A stretch of 64,000 nt of DNA from Flavobacterium sp. YJ01 (lineage in GTDB: Bacteria; Bacteroidota; Bacteroidia; Flavobacteriales; Flavobacteriaceae), in assembly GCF_029320955.1 (NCBI RefSeq), contig NZ_CP119757.1, positions 1,426,001-1,490,000 of the forward strand, written 5' to 3'. The notes under the pieces are model-generated. The model worked only from the letters and a program-made list of their open reading frames with translations, was not told where the DNA came from and made no database searches. Shown piece by piece: positions 1 to 8,993 of the stretch; positions within the stretch are counted from its first letter, which is position 1; every line of letters starts with the position of its first letter. The translations under genes and the position numbers were made by a program.

Positions 1-1712
1 TAACCAATTACACGCCGCTGGAAATGCCTCCGAAAGGATTTCCCATTGCGCTGTTTGACATGCACGTGGCAGAGGATATCGGATTTGAAAAATTTGATAT
101 TCTCAGCCAGCGCGGCATCGGACATATTGATGAGAGTGTCAAGCTGATAGAGAAAAACAGGGGTATCCGAATTAATATACGTGACACGTCAATATCGAAA
201 AATGAGGTTACAGCCAATTCCTATCTTGCGCAGGGAAAAACCATCGGCTGTTTCTATATCGAGAGCCCGGCTATGCGCGGACTGCTCCGAAGGTTAAAAT
301 GCGATAATTATAAAACGCTCGTTGCAGCTTCCTCGATCATACGTCCTGGAGTTGCACAGTCTGGCATGATGAAGGAATATATATTCCGTCATAACCATCC
401 GTCAAAATTTGAATACTTCCATCCTGTATTCCAAGAACAGCTTGGTGAAACCTATGGGATTATGGTCTATCAGGAAGATGTGATCAAAATTGCCCTTCAT
501 TACGGCGGGCTTCCGGCAGCGGATGGTGATATACTTCGGCGAGCCATGTCGGGAAAAGGGCGTTCCAAAGCAGCATTGCAGAAAGTGAAAGAGAATTTCT
601 TTGCCTGCTGCGAAAAAAAGGGACATCCAAAACAGCTCAGTGAGGAAATATACCGCCAGATCGAGTCTTTTGCCGGCTACTCCTTCTGTAAGGCGCACTC
701 GGCGTCATATGCAGTGGAAAGCTATCAGAGTCTCTATCTGAAAGTGCATTACCCGATAGAATTCATGGTAGCGGTAATCAACAACCAGGGAGGTTTTTAC
801 AGACTTGAAATCTATGTGCACGAAGCAAGGATGGCAGGGGCCGTGATCCATAATCCATGCGTAAACAAAAGTAATTTTGAGACTGCCGTTTATGGAAATG
901 ACATCTACCTCGGCTTTATGCACCTGATGAGCCTGGACTCCAAAATGGCGCAGTTTATAGAATCAGAACGAGGGAGAAATGGGGATTTTATCTCTTTGGA
1001 AGACTTTATTAACCGTATACCCATGGGAATAGAAAGCGTAAAAATCCTGATCTTCATCGGTGCTTTCCGTTTTACTGGAAAAACCAAAAACCAGCTGCTG
1101 GTCATCGCCAGCCTGCTTTTAAATAATTTCAATCCCGAGAACAGGACGCCGCTGCTGCTTCAGCAGCCCGTAAAGGAATACAAGCTCCCGACCCTCGAAA
1201 GATCAGTATTTGAAGATGCCTTTGATGAAATCGAACTGCTGAGTTTTCCGGTATCATGCACGGTCTTTGACCTGCTTGAAACAAAACACAGGGGCGATAT
1301 AAAGGTACGTGATCTTCCGTCCTGCCATAAAAAGCAGGTGCGCATGCTGGCGTATCTGATTTCGACCAAACAGGTTCCGACCAAAAAAGGCAATATGTAT
1401 TTCGGCACATGGATCGATAATGAAGGCGCATATTTTGATACGGCACATTTTCCGGATTCACTTGTGGAGTATCCATTTAAGGGAGGCGGCTGCTACCTGC
1501 TCCTCGGTACTGTGGAAATTGACTATCACTTCCCCACCATAACTATACACAAAATGGCAAAAATGCCTTTTATTCCCGATCCTCGCTATATGGATGCTAA
1601 AGACCAGTTCAGGACTCAGGAATTGATCCGCGAAGATGTAAGCACAACACAACGCCAGCCTTATCCGCAGGAGCATGAAATCAATCTGCCCAGACATAAA
1701 ATGATAACATGA
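1..1712 (+). CDS. dnaE2: DNA polymerase III alpha subunit, DnaE2-like (5' end outside window)
   Basis: About 570 C-terminal residues of a C-family replicative-type polymerase. The frame is open to the left edge (reads NYTPLEMPP before the first internal Met at 24), so the PHP and palm domains lie outside the window. Family features are the finger-domain stretch around GIMVYQEDVI, the RRAMSGKGR segment and the AGYSFCKAHSASYA motif, followed by an HhH-like region and an OB-fold-like end. The C-terminus finishes in LPRHKM, resembling the LP-x-PRHKM ending of ImuC/DnaE2 error-prone polymerases rather than housekeeping DnaE. An SRAP gene follows 140 bp downstream, as in ImuB-DnaE2 mutasome cassettes. 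Polymerase identity is secure; the DnaE2 subtype is an inference that needs the upstream genes (ImuB or another Y-family polymerase). Confidence 0.85.
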   Translation, partial: TNYTPLEMPPKGFPIALFDMHVAEDIGFEKFDILSQRGIGHIDESVKLIEKNRGIRINIRDTSISKNEVTANSYLAQGKTIGCFYIESPAMRGLLRRLKCDNYKTLVAASSIIRPGVAQSGMMKEYIFRHNHPSKFEYFHPVFQEQLGETYGIMVYQEDVIKIALHYGGLPAADGDILRRAMSGKGRSKAALQKVKENFFACCEKKGHPKQLSEEIYRQIESFAGYSFCKAHSASYAVESYQSLYLKVHYPIEFMVAVINNQGGFYRLEIYVHEARMAGAVIHNPCVNKSNFETAVYGNDIYLGFMHLMSLDSKMAQFIESERGRNGDFISLEDFINRIPMGIESVKILIFIGAFRFTGKTKNQLLVIASLLLNNFNPENRTPLLLQQPVKEYKLPTLERSVFEDAFDEIELLSFPVSCTVFDLLETKHRGDIKVRDLPSCHKKQVRMLAYLISTKQVPTKKGNMYFGTWIDNEGAYFDTAHFPDSLVEYPFKGGGCYLLLGTVEIDYHFPTITIHKMAKMPFIPDPRYMDAKDQFRTQELIREDVSTTQRQPYPQEHEINLPRHKMIT

Positions 1713-1852
1713 TAACTATATAACATCTGCATAAGGCAGCTGTATAGCACGATATCTTAAATTTTCTTAATTTTGAGTAAATGGATTAAGGGCAGGCCAG
1801 ATCCAAGCTGTCTTTTTAAAACCGAATATTGTATAGAGCTAAAATATATCAT

Positions 1853-2479
1853 ATGTGTTATTATACCCAGCAGTCAGCAGCAATTGAGAATGTGAAGCGC
1901 CGCTTTAATGCAGAAGTGGACAACGAGGAAACGTATCTCCAGTCGGATTTTATCAACGGTTTTGCGCACCCTACCATTCCTATTATTCTTAATTCATCGC
2001 CCCATTTAATTACCACCGATTACACTTGGGGTCTTCTGCCGTCATGGGCAAAAGATATCGAATTCAGAAAAAACACGCTCAATGCAAGGATTGAAACCAT
2101 TAATGAAAAAGCGTCTTTCAAAAATATTACCCACAACCGCTGTCTCATAATTGCAACTGCCTACTACGAATGGCACTGGAATGATGCAAAAGGCAGCAGT
2201 AAGGACAAATATCAGATCAATTCACAGGATGATGAAATCTTCACCTTTGCAGGTTTATATTCCTCATGGACAGATCCCGTTACAGAGGAGATCAAAAATA
2301 CATATACAATGGTTACAACACAAGCGAACCAGACAATGCGCTACATCCACAATCATAAGATGCGCATGCCCATTATGCTCAAAAGGCAGGATGAATCGGC
2401 ATGGCTGGACCAGTCGGTTAAAATAGAAGATTTTGCCTATCCGTATGAAGGGAATCTCATTGCATTTCCAACTAAATAA
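1853..2479 (+). CDS. SRAP domain protein (YedK/HMCES family), abasic-site DNA-protein crosslinker
   Basis: SRAP proteins form a thiazolidine crosslink with abasic sites in single-stranded DNA through a Cys exposed after Met removal. The start at 1853 is chosen because it places Cys at position 2 (MCYYTQQ); a longer frame from 1829 would bury it. Other family marks are the NARIETINEK segment, the catalytic-type Glu in AYYEWHW and the HNHKMRMP stretch that supplies the active-site His. Length of 208 residues is normal. It probably belongs with the upstream polymerase in an SOS or translesion cassette: lesion-prone synthesis exposes abasic sites that SRAP shields. Confidence 0.93.
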   Translation: MCYYTQQSAAIENVKRRFNAEVDNEETYLQSDFINGFAHPTIPIILNSSPHLITTDYTWGLLPSWAKDIEFRKNTLNARIETINEKASFKNITHNRCLIIATAYYEWHWNDAKGSSKDKYQINSQDDEIFTFAGLYSSWTDPVTEEIKNTYTMVTTQANQTMRYIHNHKMRMPIMLKRQDESAWLDQSVKIEDFAYPYEGNLIAFPTK

Positions 2480-2485
2480 ATTGCT

Positions 2486-2929
2486 ATGGACAATAAAATG
2501 TTTTCCACTGAACATTACGTTAATTTTTTTCTGGATGAACTCTACTCCATAACTCATTTCAGATATGAGCATGACCCGGAGGTTATGGGCATCTTTGAAG
2601 AAGATGATCCGTATTCCGACCATATAGTGTCGGCGCAGGAGCATCTGAAACAATATATTCTGGACTCAATTAAGAGCAGCACAAAAGGTCTGGCATCAGA
2701 AGAAATCCAAAAACTGTATGAACACAAAAAGGAAGAAGTTTTTGATATTGTGCTGCCTGAAATCGAAAAATATATTAAAGACACAGTTACTGTAGATGTA
2801 ATTTGGCCAGATTCTCTAAGATTGATTGAGGTTGAGGGAGACTTTAAATATTTTGAACAGGGGGCTGATGATAATGCGCTTCCCGAAAGAAAAAACGATG
2901 TCATTGATATTGAGCATGAAGAAGACTAA
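2486..2929 (+). CDS. Hypothetical acidic protein
   Basis: A 147-residue soluble protein starting 6 bp after the SRAP stop, so it is probably co-transcribed with it. It is strongly acidic, with clusters such as FEEDDPYSD and a tail ending in EHEED, and is predicted mostly helical. No signal peptide, membrane segment or known catalytic motif is visible. I do not recognise the family. The position suggests a passenger of the DNA-repair cassette, or a gene of the mobile element carrying it. Confidence 0.7.
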   Translation: MDNKMFSTEHYVNFFLDELYSITHFRYEHDPEVMGIFEEDDPYSDHIVSAQEHLKQYILDSIKSSTKGLASEEIQKLYEHKKEEVFDIVLPEIEKYIKDTVTVDVIWPDSLRLIEVEGDFKYFEQGADDNALPERKNDVIDIEHEED

Positions 2930-3060
2930 TCAGTCCCTTAATCTCAAAGCACCGGTTTTCAAAAGCCCGGCTGTGTTTTGGCAGCCTCAATACCGCAGTA
3001 TTACACCATCATCCACGCTCCCCGTTTTGCATCCTTGTCAAAAATTAAATATCTCCATTT

Positions 3061-4623
3061 TTAAAAGTCGTCTTCAATCAGTTCATTTATGAAATATTCC
3101 AAATTCTGCCTGTCATACACCTTAGGATAATGATACCCATTGATAAAAAGTGTAGGTGTTAACTGGAAATGGTTATTTCGGCACCAGGCAGACTGTCTGG
3201 CAAATAATGCATCGATTTTCGAAATATCAAAATCCATTTTATATTGCTGCAGCCATCCGTTAATATTTTTCTCTTCAAACCAATTGGCCAATGCTTCGCT
3301 GTAGGCTTTCTCCCCGTTTTCCAGATAAATTGCCATCAGGCTCCTTAGCAGCAGTTTTTTTTCATCTGCTTCTTTCTCAATATCAATGCCCATCAGCACA
3401 TTAATTTTTAATTTTTCCCCATGAAGCTTCAAAATTCTGCCCAATAAAGCATCAGCATCCTTACAATAGCCGCAAAACGGGTTTGTGATAATGGTTATTT
3501 CGATGCTGCTGTCTGGATTTCCAAGCTGGATCGAACCTTGAAGCACGTCCAGTCTCGGCTTGGATTGCAGGACAATCTTAAAAAGTTTATAGTTGCGTAT
3601 AAATCTTGCCGCTTTAAAATTCTTTTCCTGCAGGTCATTACGCTCTGCCAGCATTTGTTTGAGCAACGGCCAGATAAATGCAGTAACCGAAAATAGTAGT
3701 GCAGATAGTAAAACTGATCTGGCAGAAACGGCAGAAGGGCTTTCAAATACTGTTTCGATGTACAGCAGCTCCGCCAGTAAAGCGGCAATTATTGCCAGAC
3801 ATATCGGGCACCATTTCTTTTCCACCATCTTCTGATAATAGAGCGAAAGGGCGATGGCAGGCAGGGAACAGAGCAGCAGCGCTTTTTGGATTATAAAATA
3901 GTCATTTGGGCTTCCGGCAAGCATAAATACAAAAAGGCTTATAAACTGAGCCGCAAAAAAAACAATGCTCAGGCTGCTGAAATTTAAAAACTGGAATAAT
4001 TTCCATTTATTCGAGTTAAGTATGGTCTCACAGCTTGCATCGGCTGAAATATTGCAGAATCTTGCAATGAGTGCGCTCTTTGCTCCAAACAGATCTTTCA
4101 GCGCCGCAATTGAAAACAATAGGCCGATTATCGGGAAAATGATGAAAATTTTCCCCGAAAGGCTTCCGCCGGCATCATAGTAAAGGATGCCTAGCAGAAT
4201 TAAGGATAAAGCAGGCAGAAGCAATGAATAGTTATTTTTGGATGCACTTTCGATTTCAGCCGGCTTTTCAGCCAGCAGGACAATCCCTCCCCATCTCTGC
4301 TGGAGCTGCGTCCTGTCATATTCGACCGGCTTTTTTCCTTTGTAGCTTAGAAATGAAGCCTGCTTCTTTTCAATAAAATAGGGCGCATTTTTACCATTGT
4401 CATCTTTTAAAACAGCAATGAAGCTGTCAGGCAGCATTTCGATCTGCTCAAAACCAACAGGCGCTGCAAAATTTTCTATGGAGAAAAAATTAAGGGTATC
4501 CGATATGGACAGTAAGGTAGGGTAATCAGGATGTGACTGCACCTGAAATGAAAATTCAGATTTATCAATCGGCAGTTCTTCTTTTTCTAAGTATTTAAAA
4601 AGGTATGCAAAGTTTTCTGTCAT
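3061..4623 (-). CDS. C39-like / VKOR / thioredoxin fusion, disulfide-forming membrane protein
   Basis: A 520-residue three-part protein. Residues 1-120 resemble the degenerate C39-peptidase-like domain common in Bacteroidota (SHPDYPTLLSISDTL, with no catalytic Cys visible). Residues ~130-330 are a multi-helix VKOR module with Cys190 and Cys198 in a loop and a CPIC active site at 272-275. The end is a DsbA/thioredoxin domain with a CGYC centre at 384-387. VKOR-DsbA fusions reoxidise their thioredoxin partner and introduce disulfides into exported proteins. It lies 34 bp beyond the tlpA-like gene and downstream of a nine-cysteine leader peptide, so I infer that it folds that peptide. The C39-like head may bind the GG leader but is unlikely to cut it. 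Confidence 0.9.
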   Translation of the reverse strand: MTENFAYLFKYLEKEELPIDKSEFSFQVQSHPDYPTLLSISDTLNFFSIENFAAPVGFEQIEMLPDSFIAVLKDDNGKNAPYFIEKKQASFLSYKGKKPVEYDRTQLQQRWGGIVLLAEKPAEIESASKNNYSLLLPALSLILLGILYYDAGGSLSGKIFIIFPIIGLLFSIAALKDLFGAKSALIARFCNISADASCETILNSNKWKLFQFLNFSSLSIVFFAAQFISLFVFMLAGSPNDYFIIQKALLLCSLPAIALSLYYQKMVEKKWCPICLAIIAALLAELLYIETVFESPSAVSARSVLLSALLFSVTAFIWPLLKQMLAERNDLQEKNFKAARFIRNYKLFKIVLQSKPRLDVLQGSIQLGNPDSSIEITIITNPFCGYCKDADALLGRILKLHGEKLKINVLMGIDIEKEADEKKLLLRSLMAIYLENGEKAYSEALANWFEEKNINGWLQQYKMDFDISKIDALFARQSAWCRNNHFQLTPTLFINGYHYPKVYDRQNLEYFINELIEDDF

Positions 4624-4657
4624 ATATTAAGGGCTTTATCTAAATGTTTAAGAGATT

Positions 4658-5839
4658 CTATTCTCTGTCAAAAGTTTCTTCAAGTATTTTTTTTAACTGC
4701 ATTTTGTTTTCATCTCCGCTGCCCTTCCATCGTCCGATTATTTCGCCCCTTCTGTTAATCAGAATCTTGACGGGAATTGCCGTAACGAGGTAATCATCTT
4801 CCATTTTTGTCTGATTTTCGGCAGCGGATATATGCTTCCAAAAACCTATTTTTTCATCGGCTATCGCTTTTCTCCATGAATTCAGATTATTATCTCTGGA
4901 TATGCTTATAATTTCAAACCCTTTGTCTTTATATTTACCATAGACATCTTTTAGAAAAGGCAGATCCTGCCTGCAGGGCTCGCACCAGCTGGCCCAGAAA
5001 TCTATCAGCACATACTTCTTTTCCCTAAAATCAGTTAAAGACAGAATCTGCCCATTGCAGTCCTTTAGGGTGAAATCTGGAGCAGTGCTTCCCACTTTAC
5101 TGTTTTTAAAGTCGGAAATCCTTTTAAAAAGCCTCGCTCCCGACGGCGATTGTTTTACTTCTTGTGACAATCCATCAGCAAGGGAAATAATTGTTTCATA
5201 ATGCAGAATCCCTTCCTTCTTGGCCAGTCTGTAATAAAGCAGAGAGGGCGCAATAAACGAAGACGGGTTCTGTCTGATAAAATCAAAATCCATCTCCATT
5301 TCTGCGGTTTTATTATCATCCGACAGCTTTTCTAAAATTCCCAATTCATTTTCCAGCTGCAATTTAACCTGCGGGTCCGAGGCAAGAGTGATTCTGCCAA
5401 AATAGGTTCTCATAAGCAATGAGATGGAATCTCTTCTGCTGTATAAGGTCTGTTTTACTTTTTCAAGCTGTGAATATTCATCCTGCGTTTTACTGCCCGT
5501 CACCTCTGCTGTTGAAAAATCATAATAATCCAGCTTTATTTCCATTACGGCCGGTTCAAGGTACACTTCTGCAGAATTGCTTCTGCTCATGCTGAATTCC
5601 CGATTATTGCATAAAGTGGCTCTTGTGGGATAATCGATATTCCCTTTCAATATAAACCTGCCATTGTCTATTTTAACGGAGTCATAAATTCTTTTGCTGC
5701 CGACTTCGTAAACCAGATAGACCTTGTCAATGCTCAGACCTCTGCCTGCACCTCTCAGTTCGAATGCGGCCCTGCTTCCTGATTTCTGGGCAGATAGGGA
5801 AATGGAAATTAAAAAAAGAAAAATAAACAGTCTGAACAT
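4658..5839 (-). CDS. TlpA-like thioredoxin with DUF4369-type N-terminus
   Basis: Start at 5839 is preferred because it begins a clean signal peptide (MFRLFIFLFLISISLSAQ); the frame can be extended 23 codons to 5908 without one. The N-terminal half resembles DUF4369 (beta-rich, found fused to Bacteroidota TlpA proteins), and the C-terminal domain is AhpC-TSA/thioredoxin with the redox centre WCEPC in FWASWCEPCRQ. It should act in the periplasm as a thiol-disulfide oxidoreductase. It sits between the cysteine-rich precursor gene and the VKOR fusion on the same strand, so a role in isomerising or reducing that peptide's disulfides is plausible. The redox fold is certain; the substrate is inference. 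Confidence 0.9.
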   Translation of the reverse strand: MFRLFIFLFLISISLSAQKSGSRAAFELRGAGRGLSIDKVYLVYEVGSKRIYDSVKIDNGRFILKGNIDYPTRATLCNNREFSMSRSNSAEVYLEPAVMEIKLDYYDFSTAEVTGSKTQDEYSQLEKVKQTLYSRRDSISLLMRTYFGRITLASDPQVKLQLENELGILEKLSDDNKTAEMEMDFDFIRQNPSSFIAPSLLYYRLAKKEGILHYETIISLADGLSQEVKQSPSGARLFKRISDFKNSKVGSTAPDFTLKDCNGQILSLTDFREKKYVLIDFWASWCEPCRQDLPFLKDVYGKYKDKGFEIISISRDNNLNSWRKAIADEKIGFWKHISAAENQTKMEDDYLVTAIPVKILINRRGEIIGRWKGSGDENKMQLKKILEETFDRE

Positions 5840-5964
5840 TTTTTTTGTGTTTCCTAAACAGTTAATTTCAGTACAGCTTAACAGGAAGTTTTTTTTTAAA
5901 TAATGCATTGGCTTATCTATTTAAAGAAGCAGGAACGATAATTCCGCTTCTATTTTTTTAATGT

Positions 5965-5996
5965 CAGTAAAGGAACTGCACGCAGTTCCTTTACTG
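5965..5996 (-). terminator. Perfect 14-bp stem-loop between precursor peptide and tlpA-like gene
   Basis: CAGTAAAGGAACTG, a CACG loop, then the exact complement, starting 22 bp after the precursor stop. In the direction of transcription it is followed by A-rich rather than T-rich DNA, so it is not a canonical intrinsic terminator. It could act as an mRNA-stabilising or partial-termination element that lets the small peptide be made in excess over the downstream redox enzymes. Confidence 0.65.
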
Positions 5997-6018
5997 AGCT
6001 GATTAGCATTGGATAATC

Positions 6019-6204
6019 TTAGCAGTCGCACTTTCCGTTTCTGCAGTAGTCGCAGTATCCGTCACAGCCTCCTGCATCGCCTCCGCATTCTTCGCCGCAC
6101 TCTTTTGTATAAGCGCCGCAATCGTCGCAGCCTCCGGAAATCATTCTCATCTGGTCTCTTTTGAGAGCATTTTCTTTCATGTCTTTGAAACTCAATTTTT
6201 TCAT
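6019..6204 (-). CDS. Double-glycine-leader, cysteine-rich precursor peptide
   Basis: A 61-residue peptide. Residues 1-25 form a leader of the Bacteroidota GG type (MKKLSFKDMKE... ending MISGG). Residues 26-61 form an acidic Gly-rich core with nine Cys (26, 29, 36, 40, 47, 51, 54, 59, 61) and no hydrophobic stretch. Leaders like this direct natural-product or bacteriocin-like precursors to C39-peptidase exporters. With TlpA- and VKOR-type enzymes just downstream, the core is probably exported and disulfide-linked; an odd number of Cys leaves one free or allows a dimer. No C39 transporter, radical-SAM or lanthionine enzyme is in view. A metal-binding peptide is the main alternative. Confidence 0.85.
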   Translation of the reverse strand: MKKLSFKDMKENALKRDQMRMISGGCDDCGAYTKECGEECGGDAGGCDGYCDYCRNGKCDC

Positions 6205-6755
6205 GATTTTGATGTTTTATGGTTAATAATTATTTTTAAAAAAATCTTCTGAAAACAATTCTACTCCATTTTCCACGTGCACTTGGTTTTTTCATAGCTG
6301 TTCTTGTCAGATTTTACCGAAGCAAATAAAGTCATTTTTTTCAGACAAATTTATTGGGAAGAACATTTTTGCCAAACTTTCAATTAACCAGCAATTAAAA
6401 CTCTACAAATTATATAGAATTAATAAAATACATGCGAAAAAAGTATAATATTCAACAATTATAAGAGCGGCTGAAGCCAAAATGAAATGGAATAATTTAA
6501 AAATTCGAAATAATTGCGGGCCCTTCCCCATTTTCGATTCCTTCTCTCAACGGTATATGGAAACAGGCAGTTGCAGCAGCCGTCCTGATTCAAGGCACGG
6601 CTTTTCACTCTGTAAAAAATATCCGGGAAAACTGTAACCGATTACTGCGGATCGGTTAACTGGTTAAAACAGCATTTAACTGAAAAAAATCACAAATTCA
6701 TCAAGGCGGCCGGCCCTTGCGAGTGATTCGCAGCATAGTTTAGTTGCCTTCCTGC
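6205..6755. other. Intergenic, no gene seen
   Basis: About 550 bp with no convincing reading frame. The AT-rich right-hand sequence next to 6204 should hold the promoter of the cysteine-rich peptide gene, but I could not fix a -7/-33 pair. Confidence 0.5.
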
Positions 6756-7181
6756 TCAAGATGCAAGCAGTGCTATGGTTTTCTCATCCTCCAGACCCTG
6801 ATGGTATTTTTCCAATACTTTCTTAAAAACCACATCTGAGTTTGGAATGCGGCTGAAAAGCGTCATGCAGGATTTCAGTTTTCTCTCGTCGGGACGCCCA
6901 AAAATTTCCAGTGCGGTTTTTCCATTCTGACCGAGGACTGCCTCTGAAATTTCAAGCAGCCTTTTCCCAAGTACGGGATGATTAAGATATTCTTCAGCCT
7001 CATCAAGATTTTTTAATCCAAAGTACACATTATAATCCGTAGAGCCCAGGCCTCTCAACTGCGGAAATATAAACCACATCCAGTGGCTCTCCTTCAATCC
7101 ATTTTTTATTTCAATCAATGCCTCATCGTAGACATTTTCCTGTGCTGCTAAAAATCTCTCAATGCCGTCATCTAAATTCAC
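6756..7181 (-). CDS. DUF1810 family protein
   Basis: A 141-residue protein matching DUF1810 from end to end: RFLAAQENVYDEALIEIKNG, the SHWMWFIFPQLRGLG signature near residues 32-46, YFGLKNLDEAEEYL, HPVLGKRLLE and the FGRPDERKLKSCMTLF segment. Family function is unestablished (some members are mislabelled calpastatin). It is cytoplasmic with no signal peptide. Neighbours on the same strand are unknown proteins, so context adds nothing. Confidence 0.93.
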   Translation of the reverse strand: MNLDDGIERFLAAQENVYDEALIEIKNGLKESHWMWFIFPQLRGLGSTDYNVYFGLKNLDEAEEYLNHPVLGKRLLEISEAVLGQNGKTALEIFGRPDERKLKSCMTLFSRIPNSDVVFKKVLEKYHQGLEDEKTIALLAS

Positions 7182-7257
7182 TGCCGCTGATTTTTTGTTA
7201 ATTATAAATTTTTATAGTACATTCAAGAAAGAATCACAGCATCCTAAAATCTGCTGC

Positions 7258-7650
7258 TCAAAACACTTCTTGGTACAAAAGCTCAATTGTGACTTCTTTT
7301 CTGGATTCTCCCTCTTCCACGAAAATTGTCGTCCACCTGGGATCGTAATTTTCGACCAGATAACGGAAGGCATTCAAGATTTCCTCCCCGCCACTGTCCA
7401 GATCGATTCCCAGATTCTTTTCATAAGCGATGATGCGGTACAGCACACCATTTTCCAGAAGCTCATCCTGGCCGTCTGCTGTATGGTCGGGCGCTGTACC
7501 AAAACAGAAAATTTCAGTCTTTTTACTGCTGAGCAGTTCAAGTAAATGCGGACGGACTGCCATAAACAAATTTTGATCCGTCAGACCATAAGGGACATCC
7601 AATCTGCCGGCCCTTACCGTTAACGCAAAATCTTCAAAATGCAGTTCCAT
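7258..7650 (-). CDS. Hypothetical protein
   Basis: A 130-residue soluble acidic protein, 63 bp downstream of the next unknown gene on the same strand. It has alternating strands and helices (MELHFEDFALTVRAGRL, FRYLVENYDPRWTTIFVEEG). No signal peptide or recognisable catalytic motif is present. I do not recognise it. Codon use resembles its neighbours, and the frame is the only long one on this strand, so it is probably real. Confidence 0.65.
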   Translation of the reverse strand: MELHFEDFALTVRAGRLDVPYGLTDQNLFMAVRPHLLELLSSKKTEIFCFGTAPDHTADGQDELLENGVLYRIIAYEKNLGIDLDSGGEEILNAFRYLVENYDPRWTTIFVEEGESRKEVTIELLYQEVF

Positions 7651-7713
7651 AATCGAAAATTAGAGATTCCCAAACTCATAAGTACCAGCTGGATATGCAT
7701 TTCCAAACGATTT

Positions 7714-8181
7714 TTATTTATCAAGGATGCCTTTTCCAAATATCTTCTCCACCTGAAAGATATAACTCTCGAGTATTGGGCTTGACAGGAAAAAACGGCT
7801 GACCGCAGCGGCTTTCGCATCGGTCTTCTGGCTGTCAAATGATCGTTCCAGCAGTGCTGTATAATCGCGAAGCTGCTCCTCATCCAATATTTTGCGCAGA
7901 TCCCTTTCGGTATTCACATAGGACTTGAGCATCGGAAAATCATTGTTATTATCCATATCATATCTTTCAAGTCCTGACTTCACTGCATCAAATTCACTTC
8001 TAAACAGTTCCAGGACTTCCGCCATATTATGCCCGTAAAAGATACTGGGTATAAGTCCCGCTTTAAAATTTGCAAAATGCTCCTGTGAAGACATTGCACT
8101 CTCAAGGTACTGTTCAAAGGTCTGGATTCGGAATATATAATCTGTTTCAAAGATATCACGGTCCTGATAATCAATATTCAT
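7714..8181 (-). CDS. Hypothetical helical protein
   Basis: A 155-residue, mostly helical, charged protein (MNIDYQDRDIFETDYIFRIQ...). It lacks membrane segments, a signal peptide and known motifs. It appears to be the first gene of a minus-strand run with the 130-aa protein at 7258. I do not recognise the family. Confidence 0.65.
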   Translation of the reverse strand: MNIDYQDRDIFETDYIFRIQTFEQYLESAMSSQEHFANFKAGLIPSIFYGHNMAEVLELFRSEFDAVKSGLERYDMDNNNDFPMLKSYVNTERDLRKILDEEQLRDYTALLERSFDSQKTDAKAAAVSRFFLSSPILESYIFQVEKIFGKGILDK

Positions 8182-8564
8182 ACAGCTGGTATTTAATGTT
8201 TTATATAAAAATAGCGATTTTTTTAATTCAATGCATCCAAATCAGCACTTCCTTACAATTTGAAACACCTCAAAGATTTTCTCCAGGCAGAGTGAATTGT
8301 CTCAAACGCCGTCTGCGTCTTATAGAAATATGCTAAAGATTTTCATTCGAAACGGGTTAAAAGGGCAGCCAAGATAGTGTCCCCCGGACGCTGCATGCGC
8401 ATAACGGCTGTGTGCCGCCGCCGCCCTTCGGGACTTATAGCACTCCGCATCCTCAAGCGGTCCACTTGATTCTTGCTTTCTTTTTTCCCGTTTTTTCTTT
8501 TGAAAATAATTTTTGGGAGAGGGAAATGAGACTTAAAAATTTTACTCACTTAAATTTTAAAATC
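8182..8564. other. Intergenic leader upstream of ssb, with a GC-rich patch
   Basis: 383 bp between divergent genes. Positions ~8380-8470 are unusually GC-rich for this window (CCCCCGGACGC, GCCGCCGCCGCCCTTCGGG) and then fall back to T-rich sequence just before the ssb start. No gene is seen; a structured leader, promoter region or element-specific site is possible. Confidence 0.4.
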
Positions 8565-8954
8565 ATGGAAATCATTGGAAGACTTACAAAAGATGCCGTA
8601 GTGGCAAAAGTCAGCGCAGAAAGACAGGTGGTTAATTTCTCAATTGCCGTAAACGACAGCTACAAGCCTAAAAACAGCACCGAGGTTAAAAAAATAGTTA
8701 CCTACATCGACTGCTCCTACTGGCTATCGACAGGAGTGGCACAGTACCTTAAAAAAGGGACTGCCGTTGAACTTTTTGGACGAATCGGTCTGAATGTCTA
8801 TATCGGTAATGATTCGCAGGCGCACGGAAGCCTCACTTTTCACACCTCTAACATCAAAATTATTGCCTTTGTCAGCGATAATGACTCAGCGCTTAAGGAA
8901 AACAGCACGGTTTCAAAACAGGATGATAAAGACCCTGACGACCTGCCTTTTTAA
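8565..8954 (+). CDS. ssb: Single-stranded DNA-binding protein (mobile-element type)
   Basis: A 129-residue OB-fold SSB: MEIIGRLTKDAVV at the start, QVVNFSIAVND, YIDCSYWLSTGVAQYLKKGT, VELFGRIG, then a short acidic tail ending DDLPF, the usual interaction motif for SSB partners. The frame is open back to 8412, but the OB fold begins exactly at the Met at 8565, so that start is used. It leads a plus-strand run with PcfK and PcfJ, an arrangement typical of Bacteroidota conjugative elements. It is probably an element-borne paralogue rather than the housekeeping SSB. Confidence 0.93.
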   Translation: MEIIGRLTKDAVVAKVSAERQVVNFSIAVNDSYKPKNSTEVKKIVTYIDCSYWLSTGVAQYLKKGTAVELFGRIGLNVYIGNDSQAHGSLTFHTSNIKIIAFVSDNDSALKENSTVSKQDDKDPDDLPF

Positions 8955-8993
8955 ACCTTTTGAAATAAATGTACAAGCCTAAATAAATGAATT

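Noticed and set aside
7162..7545. 127-aa plus-strand frame
   Set aside because: It lies antisense to the minus-strand gene at 7258, whose frame fits better.
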